This document shows positions 43,663 to 54,419 of a DNA stretch of 64,000 bases, piece after piece. The notes under the pieces were generated by a model. It searched no databases. It was not told where the DNA came from and saw nothing but the letters and a program-made list of their open reading frames with translations. Position 1 is the first letter of the stretch. Every line of letters begins with the position of its first letter. Source of the DNA: Oegoconia quadripuncta (taxonomy: Eukaryota > Arthropoda > Insecta > Lepidoptera > Autostichidae); contig OX438758.1 of NCBI GenBank assembly GCA_949316235.1, positions 16,751,194 through 16,815,193 of the forward strand, in the 5' to 3' direction. A program made the translations under genes and the position numbers.

Positions 43663-43921
43663 GGAATGTCAGCGATGGAGGCCGTGGATACCGCAGACCA
43701 CGCGAAGAGCGTGGAGGTTGATTAGGGAGGCCTATAACTGGCCACCAATGTTCATATTTACTTTTTAAGAACGAGCAATCTAAATTGACAACACATAATT
43801 TTTGGCATCTTTGCGTTGCGGTTTTTGCTTTAGTTGCTTTTCTCTATATATTTTCTTTATTTTATTAATATTAAAACACAGTCTATACGAAAACGAGTAG
43901 TTATTTCTTCCACCAGCGCAC
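43663..43921 (+). mobile_element. BEL 3' tail plus truncated LTR
   Basis: Pol tail from ggaatgtcagcg and LTR 43749-43921, which stops at accagcgcac. It has cgttgcgg in place of cgtttcgg and a two-base deletion (gagcaatct), as also seen in the minus-strand LTR at 33310 region. Confidence 0.78.
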
Positions 43922-43924
43922 TAA

Positions 43925-44121
43925 AATATCGACGATAGCTAAGAGCGGTGCGCTGGTGGAAGAAATAACTACTCGTTTTCGTATAGACTGTGTTTTAATA
44001 TTAATAAAATAAAGAAAATATATAGAGAAAGCAACTAAAGCAAAAACCGAAACGCAAAGATGCCAAAAATTATGTGTTGCCAATTTAGAATTTGCTCGTT
44101 CTTAAAAAGTAAATATGAACA
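43925..44121 (-). repeat. BEL LTR, minus strand
   Basis: Complete 197-bp copy facing the plus-strand units; it is the 3' LTR of the minus-strand element that follows. Confidence 0.82.
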
Positions 44122-47100
44122 TTGGTGGCCAGTTATAGGCCTCCCTAATCAACCTCCACGCTCTTCGCGTGGTCTGCGGTATCCACGGCCTCCATCGCTG
44201 ACATTCCCGCGTATCGAAAACAAAAGACCCCGTTTCATCGCTGGGCCAATCGTTCTCCGAAAATAAGAAAGACGGACCGCTTAACCATCTACCTAAGGGA
44301 TTCTTAGACCCCTTAAATAATTTGGTTGCATCGTCTGCTACATTCAAAGCGCTGGGAACCCACCGCCACTCTTCCCTATGGGTCAGCTCTGATATTTCGC
44401 CAACACGGTGGGCAACAAACGGCTTGAACGAGCGTACGTCTGCCTGAATCCAGGCGAGCGTCGTTTTTGAATCAGACCAAAAAACGCGACGATGTATAAT
44501 TTTCCGGTGGGCTTTACATATTGTTTCAGCAAGGCGAGCAGCCAAAAGAGCTCCCTGTAGTTCGAGCCTTGGAATCGAAATTGGCTTGTTTGGAGCTACA
44601 CGCGCCTTACTGGACACCATCGACAAAACCACGAGATTGCTTTGGTATATGACCCTCCAGTAAGCAACGGCAGCATAAGCAACCTCGCTCGCGTCTGAAA
44701 AAACGTGAAGTTCCAGTCGCTCGATTACGCCAGAAGAAAAGTAACATCGTGGCACTTGCAGACTTCGTATATCCACAAGTGCCACGTACCACCCCCTCCA
44801 CTGGCGAGAGTCATCGACTGGAAGCGGCTCATCCCAAGTCTTTACGGTCCGCCAGGTTTGCTGAAACAGTATTCTTCCGTGAATAGTAAAAGGAGAGAGT
44901 AAGCCCAACGGATCAAAAATCTTCATTAAATCGCTCAAAACTTTTCGCTTAGTAAGCGTGGCGCTTTCGCTCACTTCGCGCCTAAACATAAAAACATCTG
45001 TTGTTGGAATCCAAAACATTCCTAAAATTTTTAAGCCAGTGTCGGGGACGTTAAGCTGAACGTCCATTGGAGAATTTTTGTGTAACTGAGGGGGAATTAA
45101 TTTCAGGGCTTCAGGACGATTGGACACCCAACTACACATTTCAAAACCACATTTTCCATGGATATTGAAAATATTGTAAGCTAATTCAGCTGCTTTGTCA
45201 ACGTCATCTACACTTCCCAAGTAATCGTCCATGTAGTGGTCCTCTATTATTGCCTTCGCTGCGTCTGGGAATTCAAGTTCGAATTCTTTGGCATTTTTAT
45301 TTTTAATAAATAAGGCCGAACACGGTGATGAAGCAGCGCCGAAAATGACAGAGGACATCCTATATTCTCTGACTGCGGTAGATGGGTTACTGTCTCGCCA
45401 CAAATATCTTTGGAAATCCCTATCCTCGTCTCTAATTTTAATTTGAGAAAACATCTCCCTGATATCTCCCGTTAAAGCTATTTGTCCCTCTCTAAATCTA
45501 AATAAAATTTCTAGTAAAGAATTAAGCAAGTCTGGACCAGGTAATAACAAATCATTCAAACAAATTCCTCCTGACTTTGCTGCGGCATCATGCACAATTC
45601 TCAGCTTCCCTGGCTTTGCAGGATGGGTTACGCCGAAATGCGGTAAATACCACCTAGGTACAGAAGATTCAACATGAAAAAGATCACTACATACTTCTGC
45701 GTAACCCTTCTGTACATATGCGTCGATATTTACCCGATACAAATTTAAATATTTATTATCTCTCGCACACTTCCTCTCAAGACTTTTAAGCCGTGAAAAA
45801 GCATGATTGTAACTATTTGGAATCACTTTATTATCATAACGCCACAGTAAACCAACTTCGAAACGGCCATTTGGTAAACGTCGCGAAGTTTCTTCTAAAA
45901 TACGTAAAGCGCGTTTCTCCGTTTCAGTGTACGGTGACGTTTTCTCAATACCTAGAGACTCGAGTTTGTAATGCTCCTTGATAAGACTTTCTAGCCTAGA
46001 GTCCTCAACTGACACATGATGGGTGCGCAAAATGTTTTTCTTCGTGCAACCACCATACAGAACCCATCCCAAAGTTGTATTGGCTGCAACGGGTTCAGAC
46101 GGTTTCCCTGTTCGATACTCGCTCGACATTAACAAATGCCAGTTGTTTACCCCAATCAAAATCTTCGGAGATGCATCTTTGTACGAGATTAAATCAAGGA
46201 GATCAGAAACGTGCGGTAATGTATCTATTTTATTTATTAATACAGACTGATTTTTAAAAAGATTTAAATCAGAAACCGTGCGTGCACTATGGACAGTGAA
46301 AATGTCAGATCGATGTTTTCCTTTCACCTGAAATGTCACTGTCTTTGAAAAAATATTCTGACGGTCGCCTGTCACACCATGTAAACAAATTTTATTTAAA
46401 GGACCTTCCAAGCCTACTTGTGCCGCTAAATCAGCATCAACAAGGGTTGCTGTGGATCCATCGTCGAGCAGAGCGAACGTGTCCACATTTCCATCAGGTC
46501 CAAAAATTGTGACAGGGACCATTTTCAAGAAAGCTTGCTGATTTGTATCTAAACTATAACTCTGCTCTACTACCCGAGGAGAGGTAACGCCCTCCTCGGT
46601 TACACTAGAGAGGGCCTGCGAGGAGGTACCGGACTGACAAGACGTGTTATGGACATGAATTGTGCTATCGGCGGTGTCTTTTTGTTTTGAAAAACCAGAG
46701 TTATGCAGTAGCCTATGATACGGTTTTCTACAATTGTCTTGACCACATGATCTTGCCTTACAATTCCGCCAATCATGCTTAGATATTTTTAAACAATTAC
46801 GACATATTTTACGTTTAAGTACCCAGTTCCATCTGTCATCGACTTTAAGTGTTTTGAAACTATCACAAATTTTGATTGTGTGGTTTCCGGAACAATACAA
46901 GCATGTGGGTTGATCAGTGGTGTCTGTAGTGCGTACTATCTCCTGAATTCGGACTTTGTTATGATTATTCTGTGAATGAGAGGGATGAACGTTTATTGTG
47001 TGAGGCGATAGGGTTACCGCATCTGGCATTCCATATTTTATAGTACGACAGGCTTCTCTTTCCAGAAACTGTGCGAGAAGCTCCACCCTCGGTGTGCGCC

Positions 47101-47164
47101 CGTCATCATTCTCTGCACCATAATCAATCCACCGAGCATGAAGTAACGGCGACAGCTTGGACAC
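44122..47164 (-). pseudogene. BEL/Pao gag-pol fragment, integrase deleted, open over 1020 codons
   Basis: The largest BEL piece. From 47164 down: gag C-terminus with zinc knuckles (CLYCSGNHTIKIC, CRNCLKISKHDWRNC), the aspartic protease (ALLDDGSTATLVDAD, about 46480), the reverse transcriptase (LRIVHDAAAKSGG about 45595; ALTGDIREMFSQI; catalytic HYMDDYLGS about 45235), the RNase H-like domain (HVFSDASEVAYAAV) and the post-RNase H segment to ETGSFVFDT (about 44215). There it is joined to the pol tail (QRWRPW...), which removes the whole integrase; the tail is read in another frame than normal. The 5' side ends abruptly next to copy C of the ISL2EU-like gene. Reverse transcriptase makes the cDNA, but this copy cannot supply integrase. 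Confidence 0.9.
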
Positions 47165-47298
47165 AACAAAAAAATATAAATCGGGACTTGTTTACGACGC
47201 ACAACGACCCTTGCTTGTTTACCGGACTGTGAGAATATCTTTGTGATTGACCTTGGCACGTTAAAGGACTTTGATTTTGAGAACATTTTGGCACAATT
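47165..47298 (+). promoter_or_regulatory. Short leader before copy C
   Basis: Only 134 bp separate the BEL breakpoint from the copy C start codon, so the left terminal repeat and most of the promoter of that element were lost when BEL sequence was joined here. Confidence 0.4.
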
Positions 47299-50200
47299 AT
47301 GGATACAGGACGCCGATGTGTTATGTGTCCGCGTTCTGTCCTAAGGCAGAGAAGACACATTTTGGAAGATACTTTGCCACAAAGTTCACCAGCGGTGGCT
47401 GACTATATTTATCAAAATGGACTAATAGAGGTTAGTAAGTAATGTTATTTTTTTCTTTGTCTAACAGTGCTTACGATGAGTTACAATAATCATTGTAAAA
47501 ATAATATAACGTAGGGTGTGCATTATATCATCGTCGTAAGAAAGTAGATATTCTGTGTGCACTGCAACCTAGTCCTACGATATCTTTATTTATTGTGATA
47601 GGATATTAAATGTATTTTTTTTTATTCCAGGTTATTTTCAATAACATCATGGCTGTATGTCACAGATGCTGGCAAAGAGCCAACAATGATGTCAATCGAC
47701 AAGACCTTCCTGACGAAAATGTTGTTGTCGATGTCAACAATCCAGCTGAAGGCGCCCAACCAAATGAAATCTTCGTCCCTGAGTATGTAAGAGCTCCTAA
47801 TTCTTCGCGAACCTGTTTATATAGGCATTGCAGAAATCTGGATCTGAGGCGAATCCCCGCGTCTATAAGACTGTTCGCCATTTGTAACTACAGCTTATAT
47901 TTTCCACCTAGTACACGACTGTGTCAAGATCATTTGTCCAATATTATTTGGGACGAATTACTGGATAATGTAAACGTGACGAATTATTTCAACGCTGAGC
48001 TTGTTTCGGACATGACAACAATGTTAATTCGCGGCATGAATGCTCCTAGATTAAGCTTTGATTCCGTGACTGGATTGGATGCCCATGAGCTTCATTTTTG
48101 GACTGGACTAACTATTGAGCAATTTAATAGTATGCTATTGGAAACACCCAGCTTAGCTGAGAGACACAGACATCCGCGGAGAGTTCTTGGGGCCTATATG
48201 ACGAAATTAAGGACTGGTGAAAGCAATGAAAGGTTAGCAACATTGTTTGGGATGTCACGTCGAACATTTGAAGACCATTTAAAAATAGCGAGAGAATGTT
48301 TGACACAAGATTTCGTTAATAGACATCTTGGTCTAGATCATCTGTCTAGAGAAAATGTTCTAGAAAGAAACTTACTGATTCCTAAAGAGTTTTTTGGTGA
48401 TGAGCAAAATACTAAAGCTATTTTGATATTAGATGGAACGTACATATACAGGGCGTCCCAAAGTTATGGGACATGAAGGGGAAGTACCTTAAATATCGTA
48501 GATAGTGAATTTTGCTCAAAGAAGACTTTATGTTATTTTTAAAAGTTAGTAATTCTGCATTCATAGATTTTCTAAAAATTATTTGCTTCGGCTGGGAATC
48601 GAACCGACTCAAATGTGAAAAAAAAAACACCCTACTTTTATGATGCCAATCGAAAGAATAGCTAAAAAATAATAACTCTGCCTAAGTAACATAGTATTTT
48701 AAAAGAAAGGAACAACGTGAAATTAATCATTTTAATCAAATAAAAAACATACATGAAACTGCCGTAGTCAATTAAGTAGGTATTTTTTTGTAAATTAATT
48801 AATTAAATGCTCAAAATGTGATCCCTCTTGTTATCATTTCATCTACACGTGCACTTATAATAAGGAAAACTATGTTAGTACCTATTTTATGAAGTGGGTA
48901 CTTATTTACGAATAATCAATGCTATCTTTGGAATGATAATATCGCTACTTTTCGAACGTCGTCGGCAATAAATAACTTTCTTGAAATTTGACTCAATCAT
49001 TTTATGTTGTTCCTTTCTTTTAAAATACTATGTTACTTAGGCAGAGTTATTATTTTTTAGCTATTCTTTCGATTGGCATCATAAAAGTAGGGTGTTTTTT
49101 TTTTCACATTTAAGTCGGTTCGATTCCCAGCCGAAGCAAGTAATTTTTAGAAAATCTATGAATGCAGAATTACTAACTTTTAAAAATAACATAAAGTCTT
49201 CTTTGAGCAAAATTCACTATCTACAATATTTAAGGTACTTCCCCTTCATGTCCCATAACTTTGGGACGCCCTGTATATTGAAAAAAGCTCCAATTTTTTA
49301 TTTCAGCGCCAATCTTACAGCCATCACAAGTTTCGAAATCTTTTAAAACCTTTTATAATTGTGAGCAGTGATGGCTACATAATAGACGTACTTGGTCCAT
49401 TCCGGGCTACAACATCTGATGCTACCATTATGCAGTCAATAATGAATGAAGAAAATCCATTGCATTGGTTTTTAAACAGTGGCGATGTTTTTATAGTTGA
49501 TAGGGGCTTTAGAGACAGCATTGGTGTAATCCAGTCTTGTGGCTATGAAGTCCACATGCCACCTACAAAAGACCGGACCGCTAGTCAACTGACAACAGAA
49601 CAGGCAAATAAGTCCCGATTGGTTACGATTTGCAGATGGGTTGTTGAGGCGGTCAACGGCAAGTTTAAGAATAGGTTCAGGTTGTTGCGTCAAACGTATT
49701 TTAATCGTGCATTAAGTCATATGTTCTGTGACTTTAAAATTGCAGCGGCCATAATAAACGCTTATTATCGAGTCGCTGTTGACAACAGATTCGCCGCCGA
49801 GATTGTAAATATAATTCATTCTAGAATGAACATGTCCAATCACTTGCATGATTATGTGCATATGAAAAATCTTAACAGACAGAGAGTGCCTTTTGAAGCC
49901 ATGCAAGCAAATATTCCTAACTTCGAAGACTTCCCACGTTTATCTGAAGATGAAGTGTTTCTTTTCGCGCTAGGGAGCTATCACATTAAGCTTGCCAAGT
50001 CTTACTGCGCCGAGCACCTTCGCGATGGTTTTTATAATATAGAATTATACCGTGATAACGAGTTAAACAATTTACCGCGATGCAATATCCTGCTAAATAA
50101 TGTTTGGCTAGTCAGAGTACGGATTCAGTCGCGCCATGTCCGTTCCCGTATTTATTATAGTTATATTTTAATAGACCGGGATTTGACTGACAGACATGCT

Positions 50201-50359
50201 ATTGCTCATTGGTACTGCACTTGCCTTACAGGCAATCGCACTGTGGGAAGTTGTGCGCACATAATATCCATTGTATGGTACATGGGGTTAGGGCGTCATA
50301 TTGACTTTAATGCACCAGCACAAATGCTTGATAATATTGTAATAGACGACTTAATGTAA
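47299..50359 (+). pseudogene. ISL2EU-like DDE transposase, copy C, interrupted once
   Basis: Exon 1 47299-47430 (44 codons, same length as in copy A) with RRCVMC; intron; exon 2 from 47631 with AVCHRCWQR, giving a single zinc-binding unit. Then SSRTCLYRHCRNL, the helical region, and IDGTYIY with the first catalytic aspartate at 48432. An 825-bp mariner derivative splits the next codon; the frame resumes at 49276 and continues without a stop through VFIVDRGFRDSI (second aspartate), CRWVVEAVNGKFK (glutamate) and the SWIM-like CTC...GSCAH motif to the end. Without the insertion the protein would be full length. No terminal repeat like that of copy A is visible on either side. Confidence 0.87.
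48449..49273 (-). mobile_element. Mariner-type deletion derivative in copy C, 825 bp
   Basis: Terminal inverted repeats of 268 bp (48449-48716, 49006-49273) begin cagggcgtcccaaag; TA flanks both sides. The 289-bp centre holds only the last codons of a transposase on the minus strand (GSHFEHL near 48825). Parts of the repeats resemble those at 36466-38422, including the B-box-like ggttcgattcc, so the two elements are related families. Confidence 0.9.
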
Positions 50360-50906
50360 TTATTAGTGCAGTCAAGAGCACATCAAGCTTGACACTTTAG
50401 ATTTGGCTGTAATAATGAGTTAATAGTTACCTATATTATTTAAGCATTATTATTACTACTCAATGATTTTCAGTTTGAGAACCAAGTATTTTTTTTTATT
50501 ATATAGAATCGTCCTTGTTTATGTGAAATAAGCATATTTGTTTGTGAAAAAAATTATTTTGGTTTAAAAATAAATATATTTTTACCGAAAAGTTTTTTTT
50601 TATTATAAATAAACCCAATAGTTTTTGCTACTAAAACAGGTACTTTATCCTTTTTTGGGTCGCAATGAACAAATTGACACGTGTCCTATGACTGTTGTAG
50701 GGTGGGGACGGGGTCCATACAAAATCCCCCATGTTGTTTCAATAAGTATTAAAGAAAAGTGCTTTTGTAAACCAATGACTGATTAGCTTATTAGTACAGA
50801 TTTTGATACGTTTTAAATGTTTATTGTGATACGTTTATGTTTTGTGACATCATTAATGTGAGAAAAACAAATGATAAAAACAAAGTTTTTTTAGTTAACT
50901 GGGTTA
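50360..50906. other. Gene-free stretch after copy C
   Basis: AT-rich with poly-T runs. If copy C had a right terminal repeat it should lie here, but no counterpart is left on the other side to compare. Confidence 0.35.
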
Positions 50907-51080
50907 TTGGTAAAACACTAACAACCTTTCAGGGCTGCATTAATAACATCAATAATTTTTGATTTATAAAATTTAAAAATTCAACATAAAAAATCATCAG
51001 TGTTTTTTTGTTGTTGAATTTTTAAAAGTTATTTTGTTAGTAAGTAATACAGGCCTGCAAGGTTGTTAGTGTTTTACCAA
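50907..51080. repeat. Palindromic MITE, 174 bp
   Basis: ttggtaaaacactaacaacc at the left is exactly inverted at the right end; the arms continue imperfectly through attcaaca/tgttgaat toward a central loop. No coding. Confidence 0.78.
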
Positions 51081-51259
51081 ACTGTTTTGGATTCTATTTG
51101 AAAGTTTTGGTTTTGTAATTTATTTGGATTGTACTACTTATTAAATATTTCTCGAAATATGTTTATATTTATTTATTCCACTTACCTACCTAAAATCTTA
51201 CGACTATTTACACACACCCTAATAATTCTACTGTGCTACATTTATTTTCCAGTGTGACA

Positions 51260-51900
51260 CATTCCGTTGTGATTTCCGTTGTGCGATTGCGTCAAAAATT
51301 TGGTCCTGACCCCTATATCAAATTTTAACAATACTATAGCTAAGGTCAACAAAAATGAAAATAAGTTAAACCAAAATCGGAAGGTCATAGAAAAGGCATT
51401 AGAACAAGTGGTTAATTCAAATGATAAATTAAAACAAAACTTAATTCTTCATCTAATGCTTTACAGAGTTTCATTATGACTCTGTCCTTTGATATAGATG
51501 ACTTAAATAACGCAATAATATTTAGCAAAATGAATGTTCCACATCCCACTGTGCTTAACCCTTATTAGTTATACAATGAACTTGAGCAAAATAAAAATAG
51601 GCTACCTAGACACTGCGATTTACCAATTTCGTTGTATTTATATAATATACATGAGATTATTGACGCATCTCGTTAAATCTGTTACTATCATACTAATAAG
51701 ATAATTATAGTTTTAAAAGTAGACGCTTGTACTTCCACAGACATATAATCTCTATAATGGAGTTCCGCTGCCAGTTCCATATGATAGCGCGAAACCAGAT
51801 AAATTTGCGCAGTACCGTCTTCACAACTAAAAAGTAAATACGAGATGGAAAGTTTTCACTCGGAACACAAAACACCTCAAAACGTATATAATACTTATAT
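51260..51900 (+). pseudogene. Errantivirus envelope (env) remnant
   Basis: About 200 codons in several frames resemble the middle of the fusion-type envelope protein of insect errantiviruses (TED/gypsy group): a heptad-rich helix (NNTIAKVNKNENKLNQN, 51315 on), then in other frames DLNNAIIFSKMN, a proline-rich block near 51540-51640 and PLPVPYDSAKPDKF (51770 on). At least four stops or shifts break it, and neither the signal peptide nor the membrane anchor is present, so it is an inert remnant. In active relatives env mediates particle entry; nothing here can do so. Confidence 0.65.
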
Positions 51901-52405
51901 TCCTAACTTATATTGTAAAAAGACAACCACAATATTGATAATTGTTTTAAATTAAAAAATAAAAACTGACAGGGTAATAATCATCAATATCGTAATACTA
52001 ACCAATCACATACTAACCATCATTACCAACATTTTAAAAATAATCACATAAATTCGGGTCCAATTATGGGAACCCGCAGCAGGCTTCGTCTTTAAATAGG
52101 TAGGGCCCTCCGCAGCCGGCTATGTAGAGGGATACCCGATTGGTGCAAGCCGGATCTATGCAGTAAATAGTAGCTATGTTGTAACATTTTTTTTTATTAC
52201 CTCTGTTTTAAGAAACAGGCGCAATGTGCCGGATTCCAAGCCGCATCGCAATTTTACTTTTTTTTGGATGTGTTCAGGTACCGCGGACAGTTTGTTTTAA
52301 TTGAGGTGACAAATTACTTCAGTAAATGGATGTTCATAATCTTAAAATCATAAAAAGCAATTAAAAATACTTCTTTATCATTTAATAACATTTTCTGATA
52401 CCACA
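51901..52405. other. No recognisable gene
   Basis: AT-rich. A stretch at 52060-52170 is more GC-rich and could be LTR debris of the errantivirus-type element above. Confidence 0.35.
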
Positions 52406-52860
52406 AAATATCAAAATAAAGTGGAAATGAGATCATTGAGAAGTATGAATGGGGTGACTCTGAAAGATAGAATCAGAAATAGTGTAATTAGGGAGTTAAG
52501 CAGTGTGAATGAAGATGTAGTGACAAAGATTGAAAAAGGTATGCTGAGATGGTTTGGACATGTGGAGAGGATGAATGAAAGAAGACTTACGAAAGAGATA
52601 TACAAAGCGAATGTGGATGGTAGTGTTGGTAGGGGAAGACCACGGCGAACGTACCATGATCAAATCGGGGACGTCTTAAAGAAAGGCCAAGTCAAGAGTA
52701 CCCTAAACCGACGAGCATGTATGAACAACCTTATGAGAGTGAAGGAAGCAGAAGAGGTGTGTCAGGATCGTAGCAAGTGGAAGTCTGTGGTCTCTGCCTA
52801 CCCCAACGGGAAACAGGCGTGGCATTATGTATGTATGTATGTACAAAATATCTCGATTTA
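52406..52860 (+). pseudogene. RTE-type LINE, C-terminal part of ORF2
   Basis: Open frame with the conserved tail of lepidopteran RTE reverse transcriptases: [33 protein letters not shown] and [15 protein letters not shown]. It runs into a (atgt)n microsatellite at 52827, the usual 3' end of this LINE group. Everything upstream is absent (5' truncation). The reading continues by chance to 52924. Confidence 0.85.
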
Positions 52861-53787
52861 TTTCTTCTTTCGAATTTGTCGATCCGTCGTGCGTGCTGAG
52901 TTGGTATGTTTTCGGAACGCATAACTAGCTGTCAGGGAGCCCGGCTCGAATTCGTTCTTTTCGCTGCGTCATCTCGTCGGTAAAGGGTGGAATCTCCCAA
53001 ACCATGATCGCCATTGCTGCCCTGCCACTACACATCTGATCATATGCCGCTTCTGGCCATGAAAATAACGTGCTGAAAACCCACTTCGTTGGTAAGTTTC
53101 GCTGTTAATTTTGCCGCAGCCACGCGTTCGTCGAGTCGATTGGTGTCTATCTCGTACTAATTGGTCGCGTTTATTGCAGGGTCCTTTTTTACTTTTAGCC
53201 TTACTTCCTTTCTCTCTTCGATGCATCCAGCGTGAAAACGAGGATATATCGCTTCAAGGACGAGGTGTTTGACCTCCTTCACATCTGCCACGTAGCTCTT
53301 TCGTGTTCTCCTATGCTGTGGATAAGGAGACATGGGCTTGTCCTTCTAAAGGAAGCCACATCGGTTTGTAATCACCGCTACTGAACACCGGTATGTTTTA
53401 ATACGTATTTTCCTCTCAATCTTCAACGTCAGACTTGTTGTACGTGTAAAGACTTTAAGTGTGTAAACCGAGCGAGGGTTACTGTGATTTAATTTAAGTT
53501 AGTTTTAATGTTAGATTAATACCACTGTAAAACATCACCAGTAGTCAATTAAAACTTAGGATCTAAATTCACTGATTTTTATTGTTGAACATTACTGTTT
53601 GTTTGAGGTGAAAGCTACCCTACGGCGCCCAATCACCTACCTTTCTCTCTGTGAAGCTTTCATCCACATGACCACAACCTACTCACTACCCTGAAGCTAC
53701 GCAAGCTCATGCTCTGCTGAACCGGTTGCCAGCCCAAATAAAAATTCTTATTACAATGTTACATCATATATTGAAATTAACTTCGTA
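52861..53787. other. Gene-free stretch, possible LTR or leader debris
   Basis: More GC-balanced than its surroundings. The word acggcgcccaatca near 53620 resembles a retroviral-type primer binding site and the errantivirus-type protease begins about 170 bp on, but no LTR borders can be defined. Confidence 0.35.
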
Positions 53788-54240
53788 TAAACAGGTTCGT
53801 CACCTGTTCGTTTATTGATTGATACAGGTGCAACTATATCATTAATTAAAGTTGATAAGTTAAAACCTGAAACCTTATGCTATACAGACTACCCCATTTT
53901 TCTGAAAGGCATTGACAAAGTTAACGTTGAAAACTTAAATTCCACCCTAGCTTATACGAGTACATACCTCGATTTAAACTTGAACGAACAACAATACGAA
54001 ACATTATTTCATGTGGTTGCAAAAGATTTTCCAATCGATTTCGATGGAATTTTAGGGAACGATATTTAAAAAAAACTTGAATGCTTCTCTTGATTTTGAA
54101 AATAATATAACTATTAGACATATTGAGACCTCAATATGCCTTCCGAGGGTAAATCAGCCCCACGGACTAAAGCTTTTGAGCTTGAAAATGAAAATTCACG
54201 AAAACATTTAAGAAATCCTTTCGAAGATTTCCATTAAAAA
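53788..54240 (+). pseudogene. Errantivirus-type aspartic protease remnant
   Basis: LLIDTGATISLIK (catalytic DTG, 53812 on) and, 70 residues later, DFDGILGNDI are the two signatures of a retropepsin. The frame is open from 53790 to the stop at 54067. Further codons after the stop belong to the linker toward the reverse transcriptase, which is missing. The unit lies downstream of the env remnant, the reverse of the normal order, so the two come from different copies or a rearranged one. Confidence 0.7.
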
Positions 54241-54286
54241 TCTCGTAAAAGATTAAATAGTTATCAAACTTATAAATTGGCAAATA

Positions 54287-54355
54287 TTCCCATCGAGGAT
54301 TCTATAAATATTCCCACCGAGGATTCTATAAATATTCCCGTAGAGGATTCTTATG
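54287..54355 (+). repeat. Three tandem 24-bp repeats
   Basis: Three near-identical copies of a 24-bp word, attcccatcgaggattctat plus aaat, encode NIPIEDSI-like octapeptides in one frame. Confidence 0.85.
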
Positions 54356-54419
54356 ACATTTGTTTGAAAGAATTATTCATTTTCACATGGCGGTCTAAAT
54401 TATATCAAAAGGCATACAG

